Translations under genes and position numbers: made by a program
Shown here: one piece after another, positions 12,429 through 23,625 of the stretch
Layout of the letters: each line of letters opens with the position of its first letter
How positions within the stretch are numbered: the stretch's first letter is position 1
The notes under the pieces: generated by a model
Database searches by the model: none
Told to the model about the DNA's origin: nothing
What the model saw: only the letters and a program-made list of their open reading frames with translations
DNA from: Saussurea involucrata
Taxonomy: Eukaryota; Streptophyta; Magnoliopsida; Asterales; Asteraceae
DNA: 64,000 nucleotides
Assembly (NCBI GenBank): GCA_033807775.1
Contig: CM066313.1
Coordinates: 91,707,484-91,771,483 of the forward strand
Reading direction: 5' to 3'

Positions 12429-13720
12429 TGTAACAACCCAAATTCTAGTAGGTTTTGAAAGTTTGGTGGTTAAAGTGAAAAGAATGAAAGTTTAGTTAAG
12501 GGGCCTTTGTGCAATTTGTGGGAAATATAAATTGGTCCAAATCCCTAGGGCATCATCCATTAATCAGTATTGTTCTCTTGTTTGGGGTGTTTGACGGCTA
12601 GAAGAAGAGAAAGGAAGAAAAGGAGAAACAATTGGAGAAATCTGATTTGTGGAAGTAATCATTGAAGGTAACCTCACCCAAACTCTTCTCCTTGCTATTT
12701 CATGAATTCTCTTCTGCGATTTTGATGTAAAACTCTAAGTTTCATTGTGTTCTTCTCCTAAACTTCATTAATAGAGAAAAGTGGGTTTTGGTTGCAATAG
12801 AACGTTTTAGTGGTAATAAATGAGTTTAATCAAGTGTTTCAGGTTGGGGAATGAAACCCCAACAGTTGCCTAATCAAGAAAATGGCCGAAAAAACCCGTT
12901 TCTAATCATTTGGGAAATGAGGTTTTTCCCCAGTCCGTAGTTTTCGGACGTCGCCCCGTCCGGACATTGGTGTCCGGACAGTGAGGGGGTTTCCGGTTTT
13001 TGTTCATAGTGTCCGGGTGATAGGGGTTTCCGGGTATCCGGAGAGTGTGGTGACCGTAGGAAGAGTCCAGAAAATCATCCGGATACTTGCGTCCGGAGAG
13101 TCTAGTGTCCGGAAAGGCCAAGGTGTCCGGAACGTTGGGAGTATCCGGAAAGTGCAGTAACTGGATAGTGTCAGTCTAAATCTGATGCAATTCAAATATC
13201 CATAGGTATCCGATTGGATTAGCTGGGAGTTATATCACGAGTGCGATCAACACTAAGGTGTGTTCCCTAAAACCTTTTTACGACGCAATGTGTTAATTGT
13301 TCTTTTAACTGATAATGGTTCACTTTGAGCACGAAATGTTTACCAAAACGATATGCATGTTTTCACATGAAAACTCATACTTTATTCAAAGAATATTTAG
13401 CATGATGAAATGATTATATGGTTTACAAGATTTCAAGTTGTATGATGTATGACATGTTATGTGTGTGCTACGTGGAGTCGGTCTGCACCGTGGGATCGGT
13501 ATGCCTCAGGATCCGATGATCCCTTGGACATGAGTGATGAGCCGATAGGTTGGAATCCGTTTCCCTCCTATTCGGGTAGAGGGGAGTCTGTTTGGGCCCC
13601 GATACGAGGCGAGAGTGGAGTCTGCTTGGGCCTCGATCGTGGTTAGTTTATGCGATCCTCATCACGGTGCAGTACCATGTTTGACGTTATTTGAAGGTCA
13701 ATGATGAAATTTATAAATGA
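12429..13720 (+). repeat. Gypsy LTR, truncated on the right
   Basis: Starts TGTAACAACCC. It carries a CCGG-motif cluster at about 12940-13150 and the GTGGGATCGG...GGATCCGATGATCC hairpin near 13509-13522. It breaks off at about 13720, where env-like coding sequence begins. The hairpin/donor block and the TTGTTACA end are missing. No matching 3' piece occurs further right, so the junction reflects a deletion or rearrangement. Confidence 0.75.
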
Positions 13721-14511
13721 TTGTTCCTTTTCCTGATCCCAAGAGACATGCTGATAGAGAAACACTCATTGCATTCTTTGATGCAATGAAGTACGTTTGG
13801 GATCAAGGGAGAGATGAAAAAAGCCGAGAAGAAACTGACTGCAATCAAGAAGTCAAAAATTCCCAGCGAGATGAACTTCATCTACGCACATCTGATAAGC
13901 TGCATGACAGCGAAGAGTGGCTCCTCTGATCAAGATGCTCAACCTCAGCAAGCCATGGGCTATGCATTGCTGAAGGGTCTCCATGTTGACTGGGCCTCGA
14001 TAATCTACGACGATCTTGCGCTCAGAGTAGATTTTGCTGATAGACCATCATGGGTTCCATACCCAAGATTCCTCAGCGCCATCTTCCAAACCGGCCTTAA
14101 GGATAACTACCCAAAAGTAGGAGACCTGAAACTCTCTCAGGTTGGCCCTAAGGTGCTCGACTTCAAGCCCCTGCCAAACGAGGTACATCTCTCTACTCTC
14201 TTATCTATTCTCAATCCTCCTTCTTCTACTTCTGCGGCTCATTCAGTGGAAATTCCCACCGCTGATACCCCAGCTGCAACCTCCACTCCTTCTAGAAAAA
14301 GGAAACAATCTACTACCCAACTTGGTTCCAAAAGAATCAAGAAAACCAAGGAGCAACCCCCCCAGCATTTACATGCTGCAGACTCCTCAGCTCATCTTGA
14401 AGAGCTGATGGAAAGTTCAGTGGTACGCTCTGCCACAACTGAACAAACCACCCCTTCCATCCCAGCTTCAGCGTCTCTAAACGCTGAAGTTATAAACTTG
14501 GAAATGAACCC
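13717..14511 (+). pseudogene. Retroelement accessory ORF (env-like?), N-terminal part
   Basis: Two overlapping frames belong together. One begins with PFPDPKRHADRETLIAFF and the other runs from about 13814 with KIPSEMNFIYAHLISCM. They meet at a short A-run (GATGAAAAAAGCC), so one indel there explains the break. The region has a structured first part (aromatic-rich, WASIIYDDLALRV) and a Pro/Ser/Thr-rich second part. Similar proteins are common in Asteraceae retroelements and are often labelled putative plant transposon or envelope-like proteins. I cannot assign a function. A GAG|GTACAT near 14181 could be a splice donor. The frame is cut after the codons for EMN at 14511 by a nested insertion and continues in frame at 18528. 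Confidence 0.6.
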
Positions 14512-14794
14512 TGTTAATCCCAAATCAATCAAACAACCATGAAATCCATACAAGATCTAGAGAGATAGTAGAGAGAGAAAGTGTCTTCTTATTAAGTCAG
14601 CTCTCTCAGTTTACAAGATATGAGTTATGCCCTAATTGTTTTCTCAATTGTTACATGATTAGACTAAACAAAAGCTATTTATACCTAAGGACTAAAAAAG
14701 GCAAATAGCAACTTTGACTTTCTCACAAGACTTAATACATTGACTTTGACTTTGACAATAATATTAAATCTTGAAGACATATTTAGACCTAACA
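14512..14794 (-). repeat. 3' LTR of nested copia element
   Basis: In plus orientation it starts TGTTAATCCC and ends GACCTAACA, and is almost identical to 18236-18522. The adjacent ATCTCCCCCTTGG is the polypurine tract read on the minus strand. Confidence 0.93.
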
Positions 14795-15425
14795 ATCTCC
14801 CCCTTGGATTCAAGATTTAAACATTTGAGAACAACAGTCTTTGGTTTCTTGAATCTTCAAAACTTCGGTCTTTATCAAGGCTTGTCAAAGTCAAATCGTC
14901 ACAAAATCTTCAGACGGAGATTTTCTTTCTTTGATATGGAGAATTTGTTTCTTCACACAAGGCATTTTGATACAATGTAGCGCAAATCTAAGAAAAAGAT
15001 ATCTTCTTGAGAAACCAAGATGATCAATCGATTTTTCCTAAACTCTTGAAGAATTCCCCCCCTTTTCTTTCTTTGACTTGAGAACTTCAAACTTCAGTAA
15101 GGATATTCACCATATAGCACAAGTTTAAGAAAAAGAGATCACAAGATGATCAATCGATTTCTCTTAAACTCTTGAAGAATTCTCCCCCTTTTTCTTTCTT
15201 GAGACGGAATCTTCTTTTCTCGAGTCTTTGACTTGAAAGCTCTTTGACATGAAATTGAATTAAACATTTCTCCCCCTTTTTCGATGATAGTGAGCATCAC
15301 GATCATCAAAAACCTTCTTCAATTTCAGCCGCGTCTCTGAGTATCACGAACAATCTCCTCCTTTATGAATAACCTTGCTCCCCCTCAAAATAAGAATTCT
15401 GGAGCAATTTGTTTTCTCCCCCTGA
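14795..15425 (-). repeat. Multiple polypurine tracts of the nested element
   Basis: C-rich runs (G-rich on the coding strand) occur at 14797, 15055-15062, 15183, 15270, 15378 and 15417. Most fit CTCCCCCT or GCTCCCCCTC. Repeated polypurine tracts upstream of the 3' LTR are a described hallmark of Sireviruses. Confidence 0.7.
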
Positions 15426-15837
15426 AAGTATGCATATATTTCATTAATAGCACAATAGTTGAAAATTTTATTCAAGGAAAATAAAATTCATTGAACTACA
15501 TTTTATAACTACTAACATTTGATCATATGAAAATCTGTACAAAAGAAATCCAACTTAATGAAATTTAACAGATTTTTCAATCAAATGAAATCAAATGCAT
15601 GTGTTTGGATTCAAATACAAGACATCATTGCATATCAAGTTAAAAAATGTTCAGTTTCAACCCCTTTATTAAATCTATTTGGTGTGCTATCATGCGAAAT
15701 ATGATTAGCAACAAGCATATGCAATTCTAAAACATATCAGAATACTCTGCTCTACTCACACTATTTGTCCAAAATCAGAATTTTCACAAATTTACAGGTT
15801 TATCGCGACTTTGTATTTTCCCCAAGTTTCACGAGAT

Positions 15838-15940
15838 GTGTGCTCATTGGCATCTTTTCTTTTGTGCTAATTGGCATCTTTTGATTTTGTCATCATTGAC
15901 ATCTTTTGATTTTGTGCTCATTGGCATCTTTTAATCAAAA
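15838..15940. repeat. Short tandem repeat, about 32-bp unit
   Basis: Three to four units of TGTGCTCATTGGCATCTTTT with slight variation (TGCTAATTGGCATC, CATCATTGACATC). Confidence 0.75.
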
Positions 15941-15975
15941 AGTTTAGTAGGAATAAGATACACCGTTAAACATGT

Positions 15976-16244
15976 CTTTCTATCTGGTTCTATAGCAGGA
16001 TTTGGGTCAGCGGATCCCAGACCAGTTGGCCTTAGGAGCTAGGTGTCGAGCACCCCTTAGAACTTACTTTCCCAAACCAGAAAGGCCACATCGATATATC
16101 GTAAACCCATTTGTACCAGTAGAACATGGCTTTCTATCTGGTTCTATAGAAGGATTTGGGTCAGCCGATCCCAGACCAGTTGGCCTTAGGGACTAGTTGT
16201 CGAGCACCCCTTAAGACTTAATCTCCCAAACCAGAAAGGCCACA
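15976..16244. repeat. 154-bp tandem repeat, 1.75 copies
   Basis: The unit starts CTTTCTATCTGGTTCTATAG at 15976 and again at 16130. Both units share GATCCCAGACCAGTTGGCC and the CCAAACCAGAAAGGCCACA end, with only a few differences. It is non-coding; the small ORF across it is incidental. Confidence 0.88.
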
Positions 16245-17154
16245 GGCACAAACTTTCAAACTAAATGATTAGATTTAAAACTTAGAGCATCTCAATCACT
16301 TGGTTCTAAAACATAGTGCTTCCCCCATATTTCCATCCATCATTCTGACATCTAGGCTTTTTGAGCATTATATTCTATATAAGTCCAGAAATCCATAATT
16401 TTGAGCATTCAGCATAATTTCATTCATGTTTTGCTGACCTTTCGATTTATTTCAGAAGTGAAAGATGAAACAGATGTAACTCAGATAATACAAAAACGCT
16501 TGTAAAATCACCCTTGACACACATTTCATTCATTGAATGAAAATTGAAAAAAATTTCATCTCATTGAATTAAATTTGTAAAGATTCAAACATTCAAAGCA
16601 GTAGAGATAAAACATAATGCAATGTTACCTTTCACCACTTGTTCCTTGAAACAAAAAGATATGACAGTTAAGGATATCACCTGAGAAGTATGAGTTTTAA
16701 ACTGATTTGTTTAGAAGTCTTAGTCTTTGAAGTACGGGTCCTGAACTGAATTGTTCAGAAGCCATAGTCGTTGAAGCACGGATCCTGAACTGATGTATTC
16801 AGAAACCAAAATATGAAACACATATACATCTTCTTCCGAGAGTTCAACGCATTGCCTCTAAATCTGCAAAAACAGATTAAGTAGATTTTGGTACCCAACG
16901 CGTCTTGGGTCCTGACTTGTTAAGCGGAGCTCTATAAGAAGGAAAATGATAAGTGCCATACCAAAATTGAACATTATTATTTTTTACAAAATCATTAGTT
17001 CGTCAAAAAGAACAGCAAATATTCTTTTGTGCTAACCTGATTAAATGATTTACGGAATATAATGAATCAGGTTTAGCAAAAGATTTACCTTTCAGGTTAG
17101 TGTTCTTGTTGGGAACAGATGATTTTGGCTCACCTTTTTCAGGAGACGTACCTT

Positions 17155-17628
17155 TTACTCTCCATTGCATGTTGACTTTCTTATATGAAGGAAGATCAAC
17201 ATATTGATACTTGAAGAATTATCCACTGAGTGATCATAGAATAGATTAGAAGGACGAATCGGACATTCTGAATAGCATTTGGATTTGTTAAATGACTTCA
17301 CTTTGTAAGCTAAGTCATTCCGTTCTTTGGTCACAAAATCAAGCTTCTTCAGAATATCAGACTTAACCCTCTTCTCTATCATGATATCAGTTGATAACAC
17401 AGCCAAATTCTTTGTCAGCTTACGTATTTCTTGCTGAAATATCTTCCGTTCAACAGAAAATTCATCTTTAACGCTCCTAGCTTGAAATTCAGCTTTCTTC
17501 CTCTTTTCTAGCTCTTGTCTTTCTTCATCTAATTCCTTTTGAAGCTCAGAAATTTGCTTTGACAATTTCTCATTGTTCGCTTCAAAGACTTTCCTTTTAT
17601 TTTCAAATTCAAGCCTTTCCTTCTCCAA
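17155..17628 (-). CDS. Coiled-coil gag-like fragment of the nested element
   Basis: A 157-codon frame rich in Glu, Lys and Gln with heptad-like leucines from residue 1 to about 115 (LSKQISELQKELDEERQELE). It then has a short tail with a CPIRPSNLFYDHS segment. The composition and the KERL/EKL patterns resemble the coiled-coil middle of the large gag at 25183-27138. Coding-like sequence continues upstream to about 17770 in a broken form. It probably derives from a longer Sirevirus-like gag. No zinc knuckle, protease or polymerase is present. The start codon is the first ATG of the open frame and may not be the original. Confidence 0.55.
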   Translation of the reverse strand: MEKERLEFENKRKVFEANNEKLSKQISELQKELDEERQELEKRKKAEFQARSVKDEFSVERKIFQQEIRKLTKNLAVLSTDIMIEKRVKSDILKKLDFVTKERNDLAYKVKSFNKSKCYSECPIRPSNLFYDHSVDNSSSINMLIFLHIRKSTCNGE

Positions 17629-18221
17629 TTTCTCCTTTTCAAGAAATAAAACCTTCTCAAAGTCTGAATTTTGCTTCGAAAGTTTTATGCATCGGAGTTC
17701 AAGAGCTTTCTTTTCTTCATTTTCTTTCTTCTAAAAAATTGAAGTCTTTTCAAGTTTGGAAGATGAACTAGCGCAAACTGCAGATCTGGTTCAAAACGAT
17801 GATCAATCTCAAAAAATCCTTCAAAACTCGATCAAATCTTCGAATTAAGCTATCAAATTTTACAAGATTGTTAGAAAAAAGGTTTCTAACAAGATTATGT
17901 GAACCAATTTCGCTGAAAAATACTGAATCAAAATCTGAATGATCAACCAGACGATACGATCGAACCGAACAGAAAACTCAAATTTCTTCAAATTGATCCT
18001 CAAAATCTTGAAATTAGCTCTCGATTCTTGAATAAGGATTGTTCATCTATCAAAAACGAATCCAACGAACTATAATTCCAGTAGAATAAATCTCAAAATT
18101 GCAAGAATTTGAGAAAAAGAAATTTTCTTGAAAAAATCAAGAAAATCAATCGATTTTCCTCAAAAACCTAACAAATTTGATCTCAATTCATGCAGATTCT
18201 TCAGCAGATCTTCATTAACTT

Positions 18222-18235
18222 GCTCTGATACCAAT
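18222..18235 (-). promoter_or_regulatory. Primer-binding site of nested element
   Basis: GCTCTGATACCA in plus orientation is the complement of TGGTATCAGAGC, directly inside the right LTR. Confidence 0.9.
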
Positions 18236-18522
18236 TGTTAATCCCAAATCAATCAAATAACCATGAAATCCATACAAGATCTAGAGAGAGAGAGAGTAGA
18301 GAGAGAAAGTGTCTTCTTATTAAGTCGGCTCTCTCAGTTTACAAGATATGAGTTATGCCCTAATTGTTTTCTCAATTGTTACATGATTAGACTAAACAAA
18401 ATCTATTTATACCTAAGGACTAAAAAAGGCAAATAGAAACTTTGACTTTCTCACAAGACTTAATACATTGACTTTGACTTTGACAATAATATTAAATCTT
18501 GAAGACATATTTTGACCTAACA
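18236..18522 (-). repeat. 5' LTR of nested copia element
   Basis: Near-identical to 14512-14794. The main difference is the length of a GA run (GAGAGAGAGAGAGTAGAG versus GAGAGATAGTAGAG). The right end TAACA is followed by the AACCC duplication. Confidence 0.93.
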
Positions 18523-19995
18523 AACCCACCTCCTTCAGCCTCTCTACAGACTGAAGTGATTCTCAGCGGATCCAACGCTGAACCCCGCACCCAACCATCA
18601 TTCTCATCCTCCATTCCTCTCACCTCTTCTTTGGTCACTCAATCTATTCCCCTATTCTCCTCAACAACCGTCATCCTCAGCGACACTACTGCTAAACATT
18701 TTCAGAGGATGATAGGACACACCACAGGACCTGCAGGTACTTCCAGTCGTCTAGGAAATATTGAAGATGACTACGAAACCTTTTCAGGACATCGAGGTTT
18801 CGACAACTTCGCCAACCCGCCTGCAGGTATACACAAAATCACACACACTTCTCTCTCTCAACCCCAAACTTCTGAGCTTTCCTCTGTTCATAAGTTTATA
18901 ACTTTTTCAGGTCCTAATTTAGGGGATATCAACACCTCCCTGATGGCCCTGGAAACAAAGATGGAGTCTTTCAACAAAACTCTAACTGCCAACTCGTCAT
19001 CGGTTACAAACGTTGGAGAGAACTTGAAGACTTTGACCACTGAGGTCGAAAAGAAAGCCTCCAAAGCTGATCTGGAGAAGGTGGATGGTAGCATTGCTAA
19101 ATTTGCTACCACCCTCGCTGAAAACACAACCGCCACAACCACTCTCTCAACAAACTTCACCTCTCTGTCCAGTGAAGTCACATCATTGAAGACAGAGGTT
19201 GGTTCTCTTAAGAGTGAAGTTTCCACGATCAAGACTGAAGTCTCTGCGGTCAAAGAGATTGTTCAGAAAGTGCTCGATCGCCTGAACACCCCAACTTCTC
19301 ATTTCACTCAGGCCGATCGAGACGATCTCAAAAAGATCAGTCCTGCTATTACTGGCCTAGAAGACAGAGTAGCAGCGATTGAAAACTGCGTAAGAATTAC
19401 TGGCCAAGAAGATAGTAATCCTATTGCTGCTGCTGCTGAAAAGTCTGGTACCTCCCCCAACCATGATGTGGAAGAGGGGGAGAAGCCTAAATAAGACCTT
19501 CCCCATAATGATGAGGGGGAGAAGAAAAATAAAGAAGACCTTCCCCATGCTGAGTGGGAGGGTATTGAGACTGAAGCTGATGCTACTTCTTCAAAACCTC
19601 AGGGAGTTGAAAACCCTGAGGGAACCGAGAAACCTTCCTCTGTATCTGAGGGGGAGCAACTCGAAGAGCAGAACATTGAAGCTGCTGCTGATGTAACCTC
19701 ACCCTACGTTGAAGAAGTTGAATCTGATGAAGACGAAGCTGAAGACGATGAAGCTGTCGACATCTCTGATGATGAACCATCTTCTTCTCCAAAGAATGAT
19801 GATGATGATGATGATGACTCCTTTATCGTCAAGCCTGTTCAGAAGACTACAGCTCTCAAAGGGATTTTGATAAACGAACCTTCAGGGGAGCGGACCAAGA
19901 CAAAGCCTGCAGCGTCTGAAGCTGACAAAGGCAAAAACAAAGGCCTTTCTGCAGAAGACAATCTGATGATCTTGCTTCAAAAGCCAGTTTGTCAG
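18523..19995 (+). pseudogene. Retroelement accessory ORF (env-like?), middle part with coiled coil
   Basis: Continues the frame cut at 14511. It is open to 19494, where a single TAA interrupts it, and the same frame continues to 19995. It starts with a Ser/Thr/Pro-rich linker. A predicted coiled coil follows at about 18945-19290 (repeated LKTEV/LKSEV heptads), then a very acidic stretch (DEDEAEDDEAVDI, then a run of seven Asp) and a Lys-rich tail. The 84-bp stretch 18827-18910 has GT...TTTTTCAG ends and a pyrimidine-rich interior and is a good candidate for an in-frame intron. GAGGGGGAG occurs three times as codons for Glu-Gly-Glu. Function unknown. Confidence 0.6.
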
Positions 19996-20154
19996 GTACA
20001 CTACCTCCTATTCCCTTACACTGCATCCCTCCTCTATCCCTTCTCAATCTCAATCCTTCTATCCATAAAACCTCTATACACTTAACCACATTCTTTTCTC
20101 TATCTATTTCTTCCCCAACTCTGCTTACTTAAACGATCGCTGGGTTTCAGCTAG
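19996..20154 (+). other. Candidate intron in the env-like ORF
   Basis: CAG|GTACAC at the left and a pyrimidine-rich stretch ending CTAG at 20154 on the right. Joining at these sites keeps the reading frame on both sides, whereas the sequence in between contains stops. A CAG two codons' length upstream (20150) would shift the frame. Confidence 0.5.
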
Positions 20155-21405
20155 TCCTCTCCCCTGTTTGAGGATCCCGCTGAAGCTCCTTCGACTACAC
20201 CAGGGATAATCCCAGCCACAAGAGCTGAAGAAATAATCCCAGTGTTGGATTTAACCACTGAGACTGATGAACCTGAAGAACAGCTGCTCTCTCACCAAAA
20301 CAGACCTTCCTTGGCACCTCAAAAGCTGAGTGAAGAGGATCAAGAAAAGAGAGATGCAATGATCAAGAGATTCGAAGATCAGCGAATCATCCTGAAGCGT
20401 GATCAACTTCCTTCTATTCCTCCAAAGTTCAGACTTTCACAAAAGGAATACCAGGATCACCTCAGAGCTGAAAGGTTAATCGCTGAAAGAAGGGAAACTG
20501 AAGTAAAAGACAGAGAACTCGCCATCCAGCTTGTCCAACAATCGGTGAAAGACCCCGAGCTGAAAAGAACTCCCATTGATGTCCAACGTCAGTTATGGGA
20601 TGATGCCTAAAGGATCATTGAAGAAAAGACGAAAGTATCTTATACGACTTTGAAATGGTGTAAAGAAATGCTGAATTATCGATCTCGACCATCCAAAATC
20701 ATCAAAGTAAACATCAGAGGAAGACTGTTCGTTTACGTTCCTGTTGTTGAAATTGATGTATTCAGAGAAGACAAAACCAAGCAAACCTTCTATGCTACTA
20801 CTTTAGAGAAGTTTGGTTTCTCTGAATGGTTGGAAGTGAAATTAGCCATTCAGGGATCGCGCTCAAAGTTCAAGAGCCATGTCGATAAATTTTTAAATAC
20901 TCAGATCGACTTGGTTTCTTCTGCTGTGGATATTCCTCCTTCCACTCTTCTTCCTCCTCAACAAAGAAGAGTCTCTGCAAAGGAAAAGAAAGTCTCAGAC
21001 TCAGGTCCTCCTATACGGAAAGAAACATGTATTGGTTTCTCTCGTGCTGAAGTTCTTGGCCCTGATGTTGATCTCTCAGCGCTTGACACCTCCCTACCAC
21101 CTGGAGAAACTTTCATTCCTGGCAAAGTTGTAAGTGATCCTTATGGTATATTCTTTCTAGACTACCAAGGAAATCATCACTTTCAACGCATCTCTGAGCT
21201 TCCAATCACTCCCATCGAACAACTCAGAGATCTCATATACTGGTGTGAAGTCAGACGCGACATTAAAGCTAGACACCTGAAGCCCTTGATTTTTGAAGAA
21301 GCTCTGAACAAAAAGAATCAAGGAGTAAATGTCCCTGACTGGATGATTCCCACATCAAAGACCCTCGATGAACTTCTCATCAAGGAAGAACCTTTTGACG
21401 GATAG
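20155..21405 (+). pseudogene. Retroelement accessory ORF (env-like?), C-terminal part
   Basis: One frame runs from 20155 to the stop at 21405 with a single in-frame TAA at 20608-20610. The first half is highly charged and helical (KLSEEDQEKRDAMIKRFEDQ), with another charged segment at about 20460-20600. The second half is more globular (VNIRGRLFVYVPVVEIDVFR; GIFFLDYQGNHHFQRI) and ends KEEPFDG. I do not recognise a catalytic domain, and there is no clear signal peptide or membrane segment, so the envelope-like label rests on genomic position only. Confidence 0.6.
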
Positions 21406-21673
21406 GATCGCCTTGTAATTCTTTCTATCCTTATCTGTCTACATCTTTTGTACTTGTAATTTTATTTGATGTACTTGTAATTTTTCCACTTCCCTATGTA
21501 ATCTTTACGAAGTTTAAAGAAAAATTTCAGCGAATGTACTTTACTCCATCAGTACTGAAAAGATCCCAGAAAACAGTAAAAGGGACAAATATTTTATGAG
21601 TTCTTTTTATCCTTATGTTTTCATTAAATAGCAATTTTCTCTGTTGCTATGTCATAATCAAATAGAGGGAGAT
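21406..21673 (+). other. 3' untranslated stretch and polypurine tract of the second Sirevirus-like element
   Basis: Non-coding, T-rich. It ends ATAGAGGGAGAT immediately before the TG of the LTR at 21674. Confidence 0.65.
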
Positions 21674-22253
21674 TGTTGATCCAAACCCTCAGTGATTTGA
21701 TAATGACCCTCTCTTAAACACTTAGTGAAAATTGTAAGTAAACAATATGTATCAGAGTTTCACTATCGCTGATAAGTACTAAGACTTTACAGTACCGCTG
21801 ATAGGAACTCTCACTCTTTAGATTAGATATTCAGCGAACACTGTTCATCATCATATAGCTCTGAGCATGTTCATTCTATGAGATGATCGCTGATAAGTTA
21901 GTTGTTTACTTATGATCCCTGAAGACAAGTTTCACGTCAACCAAAGTTCTACGCTGAAGTCGAAGATCAAGCTCAAAAACCAGCGACAAGTCTACTCATG
22001 AACTGATGCGGATATCAGCGAAGCAAGACCTGTCCATTCAACGTTAAGTATCAAGTAGAAGACTTCAGCAATCGCTGAACTTTATCATTCGCTGATAAAG
22101 ATCTGACTCAACGAAAGATGATCATGAAGTCTCCCTGTATGTTACTATTGTCTTACCTCCCTTGCACGTCTCCGTACGAACTGTCAGAACGGACATCCCT
22201 TTTGTCTGTAATCGTACAACAACTCTGATTCTACACTGTGCACCATGTGGCTA
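21674..22253 (+). repeat. 3' LTR (truncated) of the second Sirevirus-like element
   Basis: Starts TGTTGATCCAAACCCTCAG. It contains many short inverted AGCGAT/ATCGCTGA motifs (ATCGCTGATAAG at about 21768 and 21891, CAGCGA). It is homologous, in reverse, to 43654-44206. It is cut at 22253 by a copia LTR. Confidence 0.85.
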
Positions 22254-22618
22254 TGTTAGGACCATAAATGTCCTACATATTAGAAATATATATAAATAAT
22301 TATATAGTGCTTAATTGTTTTATTTAATTATTGTAAAAGCCTCATTTGTGTTAAATGGGCTTAGATTAGATTGTTGGGCCATGGGCCATTGTGTTTAAGG
22401 CCTAGGTATTTAAGGTTATGTTAACCTTTAGAATTAGGTTAAGCAATTGATTAGTCATCCAAGAGATTCATTAGAGAGAGGGAGATAGTTGTGTTCTTAA
22501 TTCTAACCTTTGTAACTATCTTGATTTATGAATACAAGAGGGATGACAGATTGAAATCATCAATTGTTCGTGTTATTATTCATTGATTATATTGTTACCT
22601 GTTAAACTGGAACTAACA
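22254..22618 (+). repeat. Copia 5' LTR (365 bp)
   Basis: Starts TGTTAGGACC and ends GGAACTAACA, followed by AT and the PBS. Confidence 0.9.
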
Positions 22619-22634
22619 ATTGGTATCAGAGCAG
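22619..22634 (+). promoter_or_regulatory. Primer-binding site (initiator tRNA-Met type)
   Basis: ATTGGTATCAGAGCAG directly after the LTR. Confidence 0.93.
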
Positions 22635-23029
22635 AAGGACACGATTGATTCAAAGCCTTCAAGTTGACTTTTGGTAATTTCTTGACTTTTCTCGTCTGTG
22701 TCTTACTTGAATGTTCAAAATTTTGATTCTGATTAAATTGATATATTTCACTTATTTGGTATTGTTAGCATCATTACTATTAGTGATTCTACAAATTTTC
22801 ACATCTTAATTCGTTCGTTTGAGTGGTTTATTAAGCAATTTAAGATCAAAAGTTTTAGTAGTGTTCTTGATCAAAATCGGATTTTTAGCCATAAAAACGT
22901 GTTGTTTTTGCTCTAAAATCGATTGGGTTAGTGTTGTTTTTGTGTTTGGCATCGTTTCTAATCTTTCAGGAACATTATTGAGCAACCCTAATCGAGTTCC
23001 AATCGAATTTGAGAAGGCAGCCGCAGAGT

Positions 23030-23430
23030 CTGGACAACCCTGCCGCAGTTTCCGGACAAGCTCTACTTTTCGGGTAATTGTGTTATTCCATCCGGATTCA
23101 CCTTTCCTTCCGGGTAAACCATTCAGTCCGGGTAAGTCAACATTCCGGGTAAGTCTTTATTTTCTCAATCATTCCGGGTAATTTGTTCCAGAAACCCTGA
23201 TCTTTCCGGTAAAGTAATTTTTTCGGACAAGCCAAGGTTTCCGGTAATCATTTTCATCCGGATTCTCTGTCATCCGGTAAGTTTTGTGTTTGATAATTCT
23301 ATCCGGACATATCATCATCTTGTAAGTAATACGTCTATCTGCCATATTCGGACAGTTCTGTCTTCCGGTAACCTTCTGTTATCCGGACACTCCAAGCTAT
23401 CCGGACTCTCCTACTTTATCCGGATACTTT
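23030..23430 (+). repeat. CCGG-motif array in copia leader
   Basis: About 18 motifs of the form TTCCGGGTAA, ATCCGGACA or TTCCGGTAA, about 20 bp apart, end 200 bp before the gag start. The cluster is in the same position and orientation as the one at 1780-2240 but not identical in sequence. Confidence 0.85.
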
Positions 23431-23625
23431 GTGATTTTTAGCTGTTTTTGTCATTTAATCTGATCTGGACACTACCTGATCAGACTCTTACTTGGATTCC
23501 TATCCAGTAAGATCACTCTTAGTTCATATTAGTCGTAGAACCTGCGTTAGGACCACTCTTAGTGCCTTGCGTTAGGTTTACTCTTTGAATCAACCTACAC
23601 GTCTGACGATCACTCCGTTCCAACG

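Larger units (their letters stand above)
14512..18522 (-). mobile_element. Nested non-autonomous copia element (4.0 kb) with 5-bp target duplication
   Basis: LTRs of 283 bp (14512-14794) and 287 bp (18236-18522) are almost identical. The PBS on the minus strand is next to the right LTR and the polypurine tract next to the left LTR, so the element reads right to left. The flanks are AACCC at 14507-14511 and AACCC at 18523-18527, a perfect target duplication. The 3.4-kb interior has no pol. It has one coiled-coil gag-like ORF (17155-17628), two tandem repeats, and about six C-rich runs (polypurine on the minus strand) at 14797-15423. It must rely on enzymes supplied by another element. Confidence 0.93.
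13721..22253 (+). mobile_element. Second Sirevirus-like element: env-like ORF region plus truncated 3' LTR
   Basis: Consists of a long decayed ORF with candidate introns (13717-21405), a 3' untranslated stretch, a purine tract (AGAGGGAGAT) and an LTR start at 21674. The 5' LTR, gag and pol are absent. It is interrupted by a nested element at 14512-18522, and its 3' LTR is cut at 22253 by the next copia LTR. A solo LTR of the same family, inverted, lies at 41742-44206. Confidence 0.7.

Noticed and set aside
15976..16244. CRISPR-like repeat arrangement
   Set aside because: There are only two long units with no regular spacers, in a plant retroelement.
18888..19253. 121-codon minus-strand ORF
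   Set aside because: It is a shadow of the coiled-coil region of the env-like ORF.
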